The notes under the pieces were generated by a model. The model worked only from the letters and a program-made list of their open reading frames with translations. It searched no databases and was not told the origin of the DNA. The translations under genes and the position numbers were made by a program. 64,000 nucleotides of DNA from Desulfovibrio sp. (GTDB taxonomy: Bacteria; Desulfobacterota; Desulfovibrionia; Desulfovibrionales; Desulfovibrionaceae). Of this stretch, positions 43,111 to 51,627 are shown one piece after another. Positions within the stretch are counted from its first letter, which is position 1. The number at the start of each line of letters is the position of its first letter. Where the stretch lies: positions 27,699 through 91,698 of the forward strand of contig JAFXOX010000065.1 of NCBI GenBank assembly GCA_017528345.1, given 5' to 3'.

Positions 43111-44166
43111 ATGGAGGCAATCAACGTTGGTCTGGTAGGTATTACAGGCTACGCGGGCATGGAACTGGCCCGCCTTTTGGCCGTGCATCCGTCCATGCGG
43201 CTGGTGATGGCCTGTTCCAGGGCTGAAAGCGGAAAACGCCTGGGCGAGTACTATCCGTTTCTCGAAAAGCTGCCTGGCTGCGATGTACGCATCAGCCAGT
43301 TCACGCCAGAGGAAGTCAAGGAAAAATGTGATCTCGTCTTTCTGGCTGTGCCTGCCGGCAAGGCCATGCAAATGGCGCCCAAGCTGCTCAAGGCAGGAGT
43401 GCGGGTCATCGATTTTTCCGCAGATTTCCGGCTGCAGGACAAAGCTGTGTATGAGGAATGGTATGCCCTGCCCCATGAAGCCAAGGAGCTGCTTGCTGAA
43501 GCTGTCTACGGTTTGCCCGAGCTCTATGCTGACAAGATTGCCAAGGCCAGGCTTATTGCCAACCCCGGTTGCTACCCGACATCCATCATTCTCGGGCTTA
43601 CCGCAGCCTGCAAGCACGACCTGATCAGCTCCAAAAACATTCTGATTGACTCCAAATCAGGCACAACAGGCGCAGGCCGCAAGCCCAATCTGCCAACACT
43701 TTTCTGTGAAGTTGCCGATAATTTCCGGGCCTATGGCCTTGTCCGCCACCGTCACACGCCGGAAATTGAGCAGGAAATCAGCAAGCTTCTGGCAACGCCG
43801 GTCACGCTGCAGTTTACTCCGCACCTTGTGCCCATGAATCGGGGCATTCTCTCAACCATTTACGCGGAGCTCAAAGATCCGGCCATGACGGCAGAAAAGG
43901 TCTGGGAGCTCTATCACGAGACCTGGAAAGAGGCACCGTGGGTGAGGGTCTTACCTCTTGGGAAACTGCCGGAAACCCGTTTTGTGCGGGGAACCATGTT
44001 CTGCGATATTGGCTTGGCTCTTGACAAGCGCACCAAGCGCCTGATCATTGTCTCCGTCATCGACAATCTCTGTCGCGGTGCGGCAGGTCAGGCCGTGGCC
44101 AATGCCAATCTCATCTGCCACAGACCTATGGATGAAGGGTTAAGCCATACGGCTCCCCTTGTCTGA
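43111..44166 (+). CDS. argC: N-acetyl-gamma-glutamyl-phosphate reductase
   Basis: This 351-residue enzyme reduces N-acetylglutamyl phosphate to the semialdehyde with NADPH in arginine synthesis. INVGLVGITGYAGMELARL is the NADP fold; the catalytic cysteine is in ANPGCYPTS, and the histidine in LVPMNRGILST follows the family pattern. ATG 43111 has GAGGGG five bases before it and is preferred to an in-frame start at 43075. speA begins shortly after its end, linking arginine supply to polyamines. Confidence 0.96.
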   Translation: MEAINVGLVGITGYAGMELARLLAVHPSMRLVMACSRAESGKRLGEYYPFLEKLPGCDVRISQFTPEEVKEKCDLVFLAVPAGKAMQMAPKLLKAGVRVIDFSADFRLQDKAVYEEWYALPHEAKELLAEAVYGLPELYADKIAKARLIANPGCYPTSIILGLTAACKHDLISSKNILIDSKSGTTGAGRKPNLPTLFCEVADNFRAYGLVRHRHTPEIEQEISKLLATPVTLQFTPHLVPMNRGILSTIYAELKDPAMTAEKVWELYHETWKEAPWVRVLPLGKLPETRFVRGTMFCDIGLALDKRTKRLIIVSVIDNLCRGAAGQAVANANLICHRPMDEGLSHTAPLV

Positions 44167-44197
44167 GACACTACCCACGACGCCCTGGAGGAAACAA

Positions 44198-46114
44198 TTG
44201 GCACATAATCAGGCTTTACATCAGTGGAAGGTGGAAGATTCCGTGGAACTCTACGGAATCCGCAACTGGGGGGACGGTTTTTTCGACGTCGCAGACAATG
44301 GCGATGTGGTCGTCTGCCCCAAGGGCAAAGGCGGCCCCGAAATTTCCCTCATGGAGATCATCGCCGGTCTCCATGAGCGCGGCTACGACATGCCCGTGCT
44401 TCTGCGCGTGGAAAATATTCTCGCCTCACGCATTGCCGCTATTCATGAATCCTTCCGTAAAGCCATCTATTCGCTCAATTATCAGGGCGAATACCGCGGC
44501 GTTTTTCCCGTCAAGGTCAATCAGCAGCAGCAGGTTGTGGAAAAAATTGTCCAATCAGGGGCAAAACACCATCACGGTCTGGAAGTCGGTTCCAAGGGCG
44601 AGCTGCTTGCGGCGCTTTCCCTCATCAGAGACCGTGAGGCCTGTCTTGTCTGCAACGGCTACAAGGACGAGGAATTCTTTAATCTCGGTCTGCAGGCCCA
44701 GCGACTAGGCTTCAATGTCTTCTTTGTCCTTGAAATGCCAGGCGAGCTTGAGGTTCTCCTGGAACGGGCCAAGGCAATCAAGGTGCGACCCAATATCGGG
44801 CTGCGCTCCAAACTGGCAGCCACAGCCAGCGGACATTGGGCAAGCTCAGGAGGAGAGCGCTCCACCTTTGGTCTGTCCATTTCGGAAATTGTGGATGTGG
44901 TGGATACCCTCAAAGAACACGGTATGCTCGACTGTCTGCGCCTCTTACACTACCACCTAGGCTCACAGATCTCCAATATCCGCGATATCAGAACAGGTGT
45001 CATGGAAGGGGCACGCATGTACCAGGGCCTTGTCCAGGAAGGAGCCCCCATGGGCTATCTGAACCTGGGCGGTGGCCTAGCTGTGGACTACGACGGCTCC
45101 CATACAAGCTATGGCATGTCACGCAACTACACCCTTGACGAATACTGCACAGACGTTGTGGAAGCGATCATGACCATTCTCGATGAGCAGGAAACCCCGC
45201 ACCCGCATATCATTACCGAATCCGGACGCGCGACTGTGGCCTACAATTCGGTTCTGCTCTTCAATATCCTGGACACAAGCATTGTGGAGGAAATCGCCAT
45301 TCCCAAAGAGCTGCCCAGTGATGCGCCGGAAGCCATGCGTAATCTCCATGAAGTGGCGTCTCTGCTTTCTCTGCGCAATCTGCAGGAATGCTATAATGAC
45401 GCCATTTATTATCGTGACGAACTGCGCAAGCTCTTTTCCACAGGTCAGGTTTCCCTACGCATGCGGACCCTGGGAGAACGCATCTTCTGGGCGATCATCA
45501 TGCGCATTGCCCGCGAAAAAGGCCGATTAAAGAACGTCCCCAGAGAGCTTGAAGACATTGATGTCAGTCTGGCAGACATCTACTACGGCAATTTCAGTGT
45601 CTTCCAATCTCTGCCTGATGTCTGGGCCATTGATCAGCTTTTTCCGGTCATGCCGGTCCATCGTCTCAATGAGTTTCCCTCTCGTCAGGGCATTATCTCA
45701 GACATTACCTGTGATTCCGACGGTCGCATCGATCACTTCATCGGCCCCCAGGGCATGAAGCAGACCATTGATCTGCATCCGCTGAAAAGTGGCGAAGAAT
45801 ACTATCTTGGCGTCTTTCTCGTAGGCGCCTATCAGGAGACACTGGGGGATCTGCACAATCTCATGGGCGATACCAACGTGGTTTCCATCAGAGCCGATGA
45901 AGACGGAGGCTATCAGTATGTCCGCGAAATCCGTGGCGACTCGGTGGCCGATATTTTAACCTATGTGGAATATGAACCACGACGTATCCTTGAGGATTTG
46001 AGAACCACGGCAGAGCTTGCCGTACACGAAGGACGCATCTCTCCCAGTGAGCGCTATGCCATTTTACAGGCTTTTGAAGATGGCTTACGGGGCTATACCT
46101 ATTTCGAACGCTGA
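44198..46114 (+). CDS. speA: Biosynthetic arginine decarboxylase SpeA
   Basis: This PLP enzyme of about 638 residues (alanine-racemase-like barrel) makes agmatine for polyamine synthesis. WKVEDSVELYGIRNWG is the family opening; the PLP lysine is in GVFPVKVNQQQQ; YLNLGGGLAVDYDGS and ITESGRA bind phosphate and substrate. TTG 44198 is taken as start because GGAGG lies six bases before it; TTG 44159, overlapping argC, has no ribosome site. The last about 150 residues are the inserted and C-terminal domains typical of SpeA. Confidence 0.95.
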   Translation: MAHNQALHQWKVEDSVELYGIRNWGDGFFDVADNGDVVVCPKGKGGPEISLMEIIAGLHERGYDMPVLLRVENILASRIAAIHESFRKAIYSLNYQGEYRGVFPVKVNQQQQVVEKIVQSGAKHHHGLEVGSKGELLAALSLIRDREACLVCNGYKDEEFFNLGLQAQRLGFNVFFVLEMPGELEVLLERAKAIKVRPNIGLRSKLAATASGHWASSGGERSTFGLSISEIVDVVDTLKEHGMLDCLRLLHYHLGSQISNIRDIRTGVMEGARMYQGLVQEGAPMGYLNLGGGLAVDYDGSHTSYGMSRNYTLDEYCTDVVEAIMTILDEQETPHPHIITESGRATVAYNSVLLFNILDTSIVEEIAIPKELPSDAPEAMRNLHEVASLLSLRNLQECYNDAIYYRDELRKLFSTGQVSLRMRTLGERIFWAIIMRIAREKGRLKNVPRELEDIDVSLADIYYGNFSVFQSLPDVWAIDQLFPVMPVHRLNEFPSRQGIISDITCDSDGRIDHFIGPQGMKQTIDLHPLKSGEEYYLGVFLVGAYQETLGDLHNLMGDTNVVSIRADEDGGYQYVREIRGDSVADILTYVEYEPRRILEDLRTTAELAVHEGRISPSERYAILQAFEDGLRGYTYFER

Positions 46115-46328
46115 TCGCGACATGCGGCTTTTTGTCAAGCTCTGTTCTTTCTGCGGACGATTGCCTCTGGTCTCTGGATACCTTTTGACGGCCAAAGCTT
46201 CTGCGCGGAAAAAACAGAGTTTTTTTTCGGCACACAAGTCTGCAGAGCCAGGGCAAGGCAGACAATATCGACGCCCCCCTTCTTGCCAAGCAATCCTTGC
46301 GTAACCGGGCCCTACGCCCAAAAGCCCA

Positions 46329-46378
46329 TGGAGGCAGCGCCCATTTCAGCCAAAAAGCCGATAGTGCGCTGAACGTCT
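46329..46378 (+). promoter_or_regulatory. Hairpin-bridged ribosome binding site of the first AAA/nuclease gene
   Basis: GGAGG (46330-46334) is followed directly by CAGCGC (46335-46340) pairing with GCGCTG (46366-46371). Seven bases then reach TTG 46379. The 15 bases up to CAGCG are identical to those before the gene at 38755. An internal stem is not evident here. A 14-codon leader ATGGAGGCAGCG ending at TGA is possible instead. Confidence 0.5.
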
Positions 46379-47995
46379 TTGTTAAGCACGACTTTGCCAA
46401 CCTTACCGCTCGGAGAGGCCAGTTTCCTCCGTTTACGCCAAAACGGACACCTCTACGTGGATAAAACAGCTCTTCTGCAAAAACTTGTCGCAGAGGGTAA
46501 TGCCTATTTTCTGGCTCGTCCGCGACGTTTTGGCAAATCTCTGACCATTTCGACCTTACACGCCATGCTCACAGGCAATGCCACGCTTTTTGATGGACTT
46601 GCCGCCTTCCCCTGGGTGACAAAACAGTCTCAACACCCATCTCCTGTGCTCTTGCTGGATTTCAGCACCTTTGACAGCAATGGCTCAGCACAGGCCCTCA
46701 CCAAATGGCTCAATCGCAAACTTACAGCCTTTGCCGCAGAACACGCTGTTTCTGTGACAGCAGAAGCATCTTGTGCAGAAACACTCGATACTGTGCTCCA
46801 TCTCGTCTCGCAACACCAAGGTCCCGTTGCCGTCCTCATCGACGAGTACGATGCGCCAATACTCGATAATCTTGATAATCCAGAAAAAATACAAGACTTT
46901 CGTAAAGTATTACGCCAATTTTACAAAGTTCTCAAAGCTTCATCAAGTTCACTTTGTTTTACACTCATCACTGGCATCTCTTTATTTACTAAAAATAGTA
47001 TTTTTTCTGCATCGAATAATCTTATTGATATATCTGCAGAAGAAGAATATAGAGCAATCACTGGGTATACACAAAAGGAACTTGAAGAGTACTTTAGTGC
47101 TTTTATCGAGCAAGCTGTCGCTAAAAAAATTATGTCGACCAGAGAAAGTCTCCTTCAAAAACTTCAAAGATATTATGACGGATTTTCTTTTGATGGGATA
47201 ACAAAAGTATATAATCCATTCTCTCTGCTGAGTTTTTTTAGAAAATATAAGTTTTCAAATTACTGGTATGAATCTGGATCAGCAACATTTATTGAATCAT
47301 ACTTCAAAAAACATAACATAGAATATCTAGAAAAGTATCATCTCATTCGGGTGCAAAGTCTTGATATGGCGCCCAAAGAGATCGAATCTGCCAGCCCGGA
47401 AAGTTTCCTCTATCAGGCAGGCTATCTCACGATTGCCAGTTCTTCTGACGACACTTTGATTTTGGACTACCCCAATCAGGAGGTGACAAGTTCGCTCTCT
47501 CACATGTATTTGTCTGCCATCTACCCCATTGCCGAACACATCAGTATAGGCAAGAAGCTCTGGCAAGCCGTACGTACAGGGGACATATGCACTCTGGCTC
47601 TTGAATACAATGCCGCCATAGCCTCTCTCCCTTATCATGATCTTGCCAAACACACAGGCAAGGCCAACCCAAAGCATGACGAGTCCTTCTATCGGGCTCT
47701 TTTTCTCATGCTTTTGCGTGCCTGTGGACTGCAGGCACATGGTGAAATGCCAACGTGCCGGGGCAGAAGTGATGTTGTCATCCCATGCCCTGAACGCATA
47801 CTTGTCATCGAGTTCAACCTTGCCAAAAACGCGACAGAAATAGCCAGCAAGCACCGTGAAGGCGAAGAACAGATACGCTCGCAGGGCTATCTTGAGCCTT
47901 ATGCCACTTCAACCATTCCCGTAAGCTCTGCGGTCTTTGTGGTCAACGCAGAAAAGCGGCAGATTGCTCTCTGTCAAGACATGGGATGCCGTTAG
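46379..47995 (+). CDS. AAA-ATPase-like / PD-(D/E)XK protein, copy 1 (nuclease lysine replaced)
   Basis: This 538-residue protein has an N-terminal AAA-ATPase-like domain: LYVDKTALLQKL, Walker A in LARPRRFGKSLT (K53), Walker B VLIDEYD, then YYDGFSFDGITKVYNPF. The C-terminal PD-(D/E)XK domain has GRSDVV (D465) and IEFNLA, where the catalytic lysine of the ExK motif is asparagine (N480). All five sister copies keep lysine. DNA cutting by this copy is therefore doubtful. Start TTG 46379 depends on the hairpin-bridged site. The centre (about 46890-47340) is visibly AT-rich. The family is widespread in gut bacteria and its biological role is unknown. Confidence 0.88.
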   Translation: MLSTTLPTLPLGEASFLRLRQNGHLYVDKTALLQKLVAEGNAYFLARPRRFGKSLTISTLHAMLTGNATLFDGLAAFPWVTKQSQHPSPVLLLDFSTFDSNGSAQALTKWLNRKLTAFAAEHAVSVTAEASCAETLDTVLHLVSQHQGPVAVLIDEYDAPILDNLDNPEKIQDFRKVLRQFYKVLKASSSSLCFTLITGISLFTKNSIFSASNNLIDISAEEEYRAITGYTQKELEEYFSAFIEQAVAKKIMSTRESLLQKLQRYYDGFSFDGITKVYNPFSLLSFFRKYKFSNYWYESGSATFIESYFKKHNIEYLEKYHLIRVQSLDMAPKEIESASPESFLYQAGYLTIASSSDDTLILDYPNQEVTSSLSHMYLSAIYPIAEHISIGKKLWQAVRTGDICTLALEYNAAIASLPYHDLAKHTGKANPKHDESFYRALFLMLLRACGLQAHGEMPTCRGRSDVVIPCPERILVIEFNLAKNATEIASKHREGEEQIRSQGYLEPYATSTIPVSSAVFVVNAEKRQIALCQDMGCR

Positions 47996-48005
47996 GGGCC
48001 AAAGC

Positions 48006-49592
48006 ATGGTCAAAAAACTTCCGACATTACCCATAGGCCAGGCCGATTTCTCGACACTGCGCAAAAGTGGCCGTCTCTATGTGGATAAAACAGATCTGCT
48101 GACAAAGCTGATTCTCGAAGGCGACTACTATTTTCTCTCGCGCCCAAGACGCTTTGGAAAATCACTGACCATCTCGACACTCAAGGCCATGTTTTTTGGC
48201 AAGCATGACCTCTTCAATGGCCTTGCTGCGGAGCATTGGGTTCGAGAGCAAAGCGAACATCCATCCCCGGTCCTGCATCTTGATCTCAGTGCCTTTGGCG
48301 ACATTGAAAGCCCTAAAAAATTCGACCAGGGACTGCGCTATGCCCTGCAAAGCTTTGCCGCGCGCTACAAACTCTCCCTACCCGCCGAAGACGATTGTGA
48401 TCTCCTTCTCTCTCTTGTCTTAGAGGCGGTCCATCAGTCATCCTCACAGGTCGTCATGCTCATCGACGAATACGACTATCCCCTGCTCAACTGCCTTGAC
48501 GATGTTCAAAAACTCGCCTCCCTCAGAAAAAGACTTCGCGGCTTTTACACTGTTATCAAAGCCTGCGCTGAGCATCTCCGTTTTGTCTTCATAACCGGCA
48601 TTTCCAAGTTTACCAAAACCGGTATTTTTTCTGCGATGAATAATCTCATCGATATCTCTATGGAAGAAACGTATGCGGCTCTCACAGGCTACACACAGCA
48701 GGAATTGGAAAATAATTTCTCTTTTTTTATTGAAGATGCTTTACATAAAAATATTGCACAAACAAAAGCAGAGCTTCTCTATAAAATTAAGTCCTACTAT
48801 GATGGATTTAGCTTTGATGGAAAAACTAAAGTCTATAATCCTTTTTCTATCCTCAATTTTTTTAGAAAATACACGTTTTCTAACTATTGGTATGAATCAG
48901 GTTCATCGACGTTTATGGAGACATACTGTAAAACCCATAACATTGAGAGCCCTGAAAAGTATCATTTCATCAGTGTCCCCAAAACAAAAATGGCCGCCCG
49001 GGAAATCGAAAAAACGGATCCGGAAATACTCCTCTTTCAGGCTGGTTACCTGACCATTGCGCAAGACAGAGGCGATACCGTTCTCCTCGACTATCCCAAT
49101 CAGGAAGTTCTAAGCGCACTTTCTGAGATGTACCTGCAAGCCATCTACACCATTCCCGACTATCACGACGTCGGCAAGAGACTATGGGAGGCGGTCTACC
49201 AGGCGGACCTGCCCGCATTGATTCGGGAATACAATGCCGCCATCGCAGCTCTGCCCTATCACGATTTTTCGCAAGACAAGCACAGACAACAACGCGACGA
49301 ATCCTTCTATCGGTCACTTTTCCTCATGCTCCTCAGGGGCTGTGGTCTTCAGGCTCATGCTGAAATGCCCACCTGTCGGGGCAGAAGCGATGTTGTCATA
49401 GCATGCCCTCAACGCATCCTTGTCATTGAATGGAAACTGGCCAAAAACGCTACAGAAATTGCCGCAAAGCGGCGAGAGGGAGAAGAACAGATACGCTCAC
49501 AAGGCTATCTTGAGCCTTATGCCGCTTCATCCATTCCCGTTAACTCTGCGGTCTTTGTGGTGGATGCCCAAAAACGTCAGCTTGTCCTTTGA
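48006..49592 (+). CDS. AAA-ATPase-like / PD-(D/E)XK protein, copy 2
   Basis: 528 residues, starting MVKKLPTLPIGQADFSTLRK ten bases after copy 1. Walker A is RPRRFGKSLTIST, Walker B MLIDEYDYP; FITGISKFTKTGIFSAMNN is the sensor-like block. The nuclease part keeps GRSDVV and IEWKLA with the lysine intact. Its last about 80 codons are very like copy 1 in DNA (shared runs through the nuclease core and EEQIRSQGYLEPYA), which suggests recent duplication or gene conversion of the 3' end. The centre (about 48660-48960) is AT-rich. Confidence 0.9.
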   Translation: MVKKLPTLPIGQADFSTLRKSGRLYVDKTDLLTKLILEGDYYFLSRPRRFGKSLTISTLKAMFFGKHDLFNGLAAEHWVREQSEHPSPVLHLDLSAFGDIESPKKFDQGLRYALQSFAARYKLSLPAEDDCDLLLSLVLEAVHQSSSQVVMLIDEYDYPLLNCLDDVQKLASLRKRLRGFYTVIKACAEHLRFVFITGISKFTKTGIFSAMNNLIDISMEETYAALTGYTQQELENNFSFFIEDALHKNIAQTKAELLYKIKSYYDGFSFDGKTKVYNPFSILNFFRKYTFSNYWYESGSSTFMETYCKTHNIESPEKYHFISVPKTKMAAREIEKTDPEILLFQAGYLTIAQDRGDTVLLDYPNQEVLSALSEMYLQAIYTIPDYHDVGKRLWEAVYQADLPALIREYNAAIAALPYHDFSQDKHRQQRDESFYRSLFLMLLRGCGLQAHAEMPTCRGRSDVVIACPQRILVIEWKLAKNATEIAAKRREGEEQIRSQGYLEPYAASSIPVNSAVFVVDAQKRQLVL

Positions 49593-49710
49593 ACGATCTT
49601 TGGGCAAGAGCGCTTGCCCAAAGAAGACGATACCAACACATTCTGCAAAAGCCGACAACGCCTTCTCCCCAACTCATGTCTCCCTCAAAAATCCATTGCC
49701 TGGAAACGCC

Positions 49711-51321
49711 ATGCCAAAGCCCCTACCGATCCTCCCCTTGGGAATAGCCAATTTTCAGCTTTTGCGCCAAGATCAAAGTGTCTATGTGGACAAAACAGAT
49801 CTTTTACAAAAGCTTATCGAAACAGGGGACTATTACTTTCTTTCCCGCCCCAGACGTTTTGGAAAGTCATTGACCATTTCCACCCTTGAGGCCATGTTTA
49901 GGGGGCAGACAGAGCTTTTTTCAGGCCTCGCAAGCGAGGCCTGGGTTGCCAAGCAGGCGTTGCGGAAGACGCCGGTTTTGTCTCTTGACTTCAGCATGTT
50001 TGACAGCAACGGCTCAGCTCAGGCCTTACATAAATGGCTTAATCGGAAAATACTGGCCTTTGCCAATCAGTATCATATACATATGGACGCTGAAGCCTCC
50101 TGCTCCGAAACATTGGACTGCGCGCTAGAACTTGTCAGCAAAGAGCATGGACGTATCTGCCTCCTTATTGACGAGTACGATTCTCCCATCCTTGACAACG
50201 TGTTTACGAAGAAGAAAGCCAATGCCTTTAGAGCTCTTTTACATTCATTTTACAAAGTTGTTAAAGGCTGTGGAAACTATTTATCCTTTGTTTTTATTAC
50301 CGGCGTGTCTAAATTTACGAAAGCTGGAATTTTTTCTGCGCTCAACAACATCAATGACATATCTATGAAGTATGAATATGGATCATTGACTGGATACACG
50401 CAAGAAGAACTTGAGAAATATTTTTTTGACTTTATCGAGCAGGCTGTTTCCAAAAAAATTATGCCAAACAAAGAAAGCCTTCTTCAGAAAATACGCAACT
50501 ATTATGACGGCTTTTCTTTTAATGGCTACACAAAAGTATATAACCCATTTTCTATACTCAATTTTTTTGACAAATATACATTTGACAACTACTGGTATGA
50601 ATCAGGATCAATGTCTTTCATTGAAAATTATTTTAGAGAGCATAAAATTAAGTCACCAGATCAATATCATTTAATCAAAGTTGACTCAGAAATTATGGCA
50701 CCACGAGAAATTGAGGAGGCAAGTCCTGAGAGTTTTCTGCTTCAAACAGGCTATCTCACTATAGTAAAACGAGATGAAAATGTATTAACATTAGATTATC
50801 CAAACCAAGAAGTTGAGAACTCTCTCTCAAGGATGTTCCTACACAGAATCTATCAGATACCAGCCTATGGAGAATTGGGAAGACATATCTGGGAAGCCGT
50901 GCGCCAGGGAAATCTCCAAAGGATCGTTCAAGAGTATAATGCGGCTCTCGCGGCCCTGCCGTATCATGATTTCCTCGAGAGCACACGAGCAAAGCAAGCA
51001 TCTTCTGAACAGTGCAAAAAACACGATGAGTCTTTTTTCAGATCCCTTTTCCTCATGCTGCTGCGGGGCGCTGGCATCCAGGCTCACGGAGAGGTTCCCA
51101 CCTGCCGGGGTCGTAGCGACGTTCTTGTCGAAAGTCTGGATCGTGTTCTGCTCATCGAGTTCAAGATTGCCGCTTCCCACAAAGAGATTGCGGCAAAGCG
51201 CCATGAAGGGGAGCAACAAATTCGTGACTCTGGCTATCTTGAGCCCTATGCCACAGCAACATTACCCGTCAGCCACGCTGTTTTCGTGATCAATGCCGAA
51301 ACACGCCAGGCTTCACTGTAA
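49711..51321 (+). CDS. AAA-ATPase-like / PD-(D/E)XK protein, copy 3
   Basis: 536 residues from ATG 49711; the frame is open upstream but there it copies the end of gene 2 in another frame. Walker A RPRRFGKSLTIST, Walker B LLIDEYDSP, FITGVSKFTKAGIFSALNN, NYWYESGSMSF and the nuclease motif GRSDVL with IEFKIA are all present. Bases 49801-49899 differ from the same place in copy 4 at a single position while the flanks differ widely. The stretch 50260-50880 is AT-rich. The ribosome site is weak. Confidence 0.9.
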   Translation: MPKPLPILPLGIANFQLLRQDQSVYVDKTDLLQKLIETGDYYFLSRPRRFGKSLTISTLEAMFRGQTELFSGLASEAWVAKQALRKTPVLSLDFSMFDSNGSAQALHKWLNRKILAFANQYHIHMDAEASCSETLDCALELVSKEHGRICLLIDEYDSPILDNVFTKKKANAFRALLHSFYKVVKGCGNYLSFVFITGVSKFTKAGIFSALNNINDISMKYEYGSLTGYTQEELEKYFFDFIEQAVSKKIMPNKESLLQKIRNYYDGFSFNGYTKVYNPFSILNFFDKYTFDNYWYESGSMSFIENYFREHKIKSPDQYHLIKVDSEIMAPREIEEASPESFLLQTGYLTIVKRDENVLTLDYPNQEVENSLSRMFLHRIYQIPAYGELGRHIWEAVRQGNLQRIVQEYNAALAALPYHDFLESTRAKQASSEQCKKHDESFFRSLFLMLLRGAGIQAHGEVPTCRGRSDVLVESLDRVLLIEFKIAASHKEIAAKRHEGEQQIRDSGYLEPYATATLPVSHAVFVINAETRQASL

Positions 51322-51627
51322 GTTTTTGACGTGCACACCTTTGCGTAGCGTTCTGCATGTCCCAAAACGACAAAAAAAAGCTCTTCTGAGCGTTCTCAAG
51401 ATCTCCGCAAGAACACTCTGCCAGTAACGTTTCACAGTGTCGGGGAATCTTGCATCCACTGAAGTCTCCACGCGTCAAAAGAGCAAGGATGCCTGCACTC
51501 CAAACCATATCTCTTACGATACGATGGAACAAAACGTACAGTGCATCCTTCAAAAGACCGTTTTTTGCTCGAAACCTGGTGCTTTTGCAGGCAACGCAAA
51601 AGCACACCAAAGCCAAGGGAACCTTCC
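51322..51627 (+). other. Gap within the AAA/nuclease array, nothing recognised
   Basis: 306 bases between copies 3 and 4. Short frames exist on both strands, but none with a ribosome site or a family I know. No promoter of clear quality was found. It could hold a decayed small gene or a promoter for copy 4. Confidence 0.4.
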
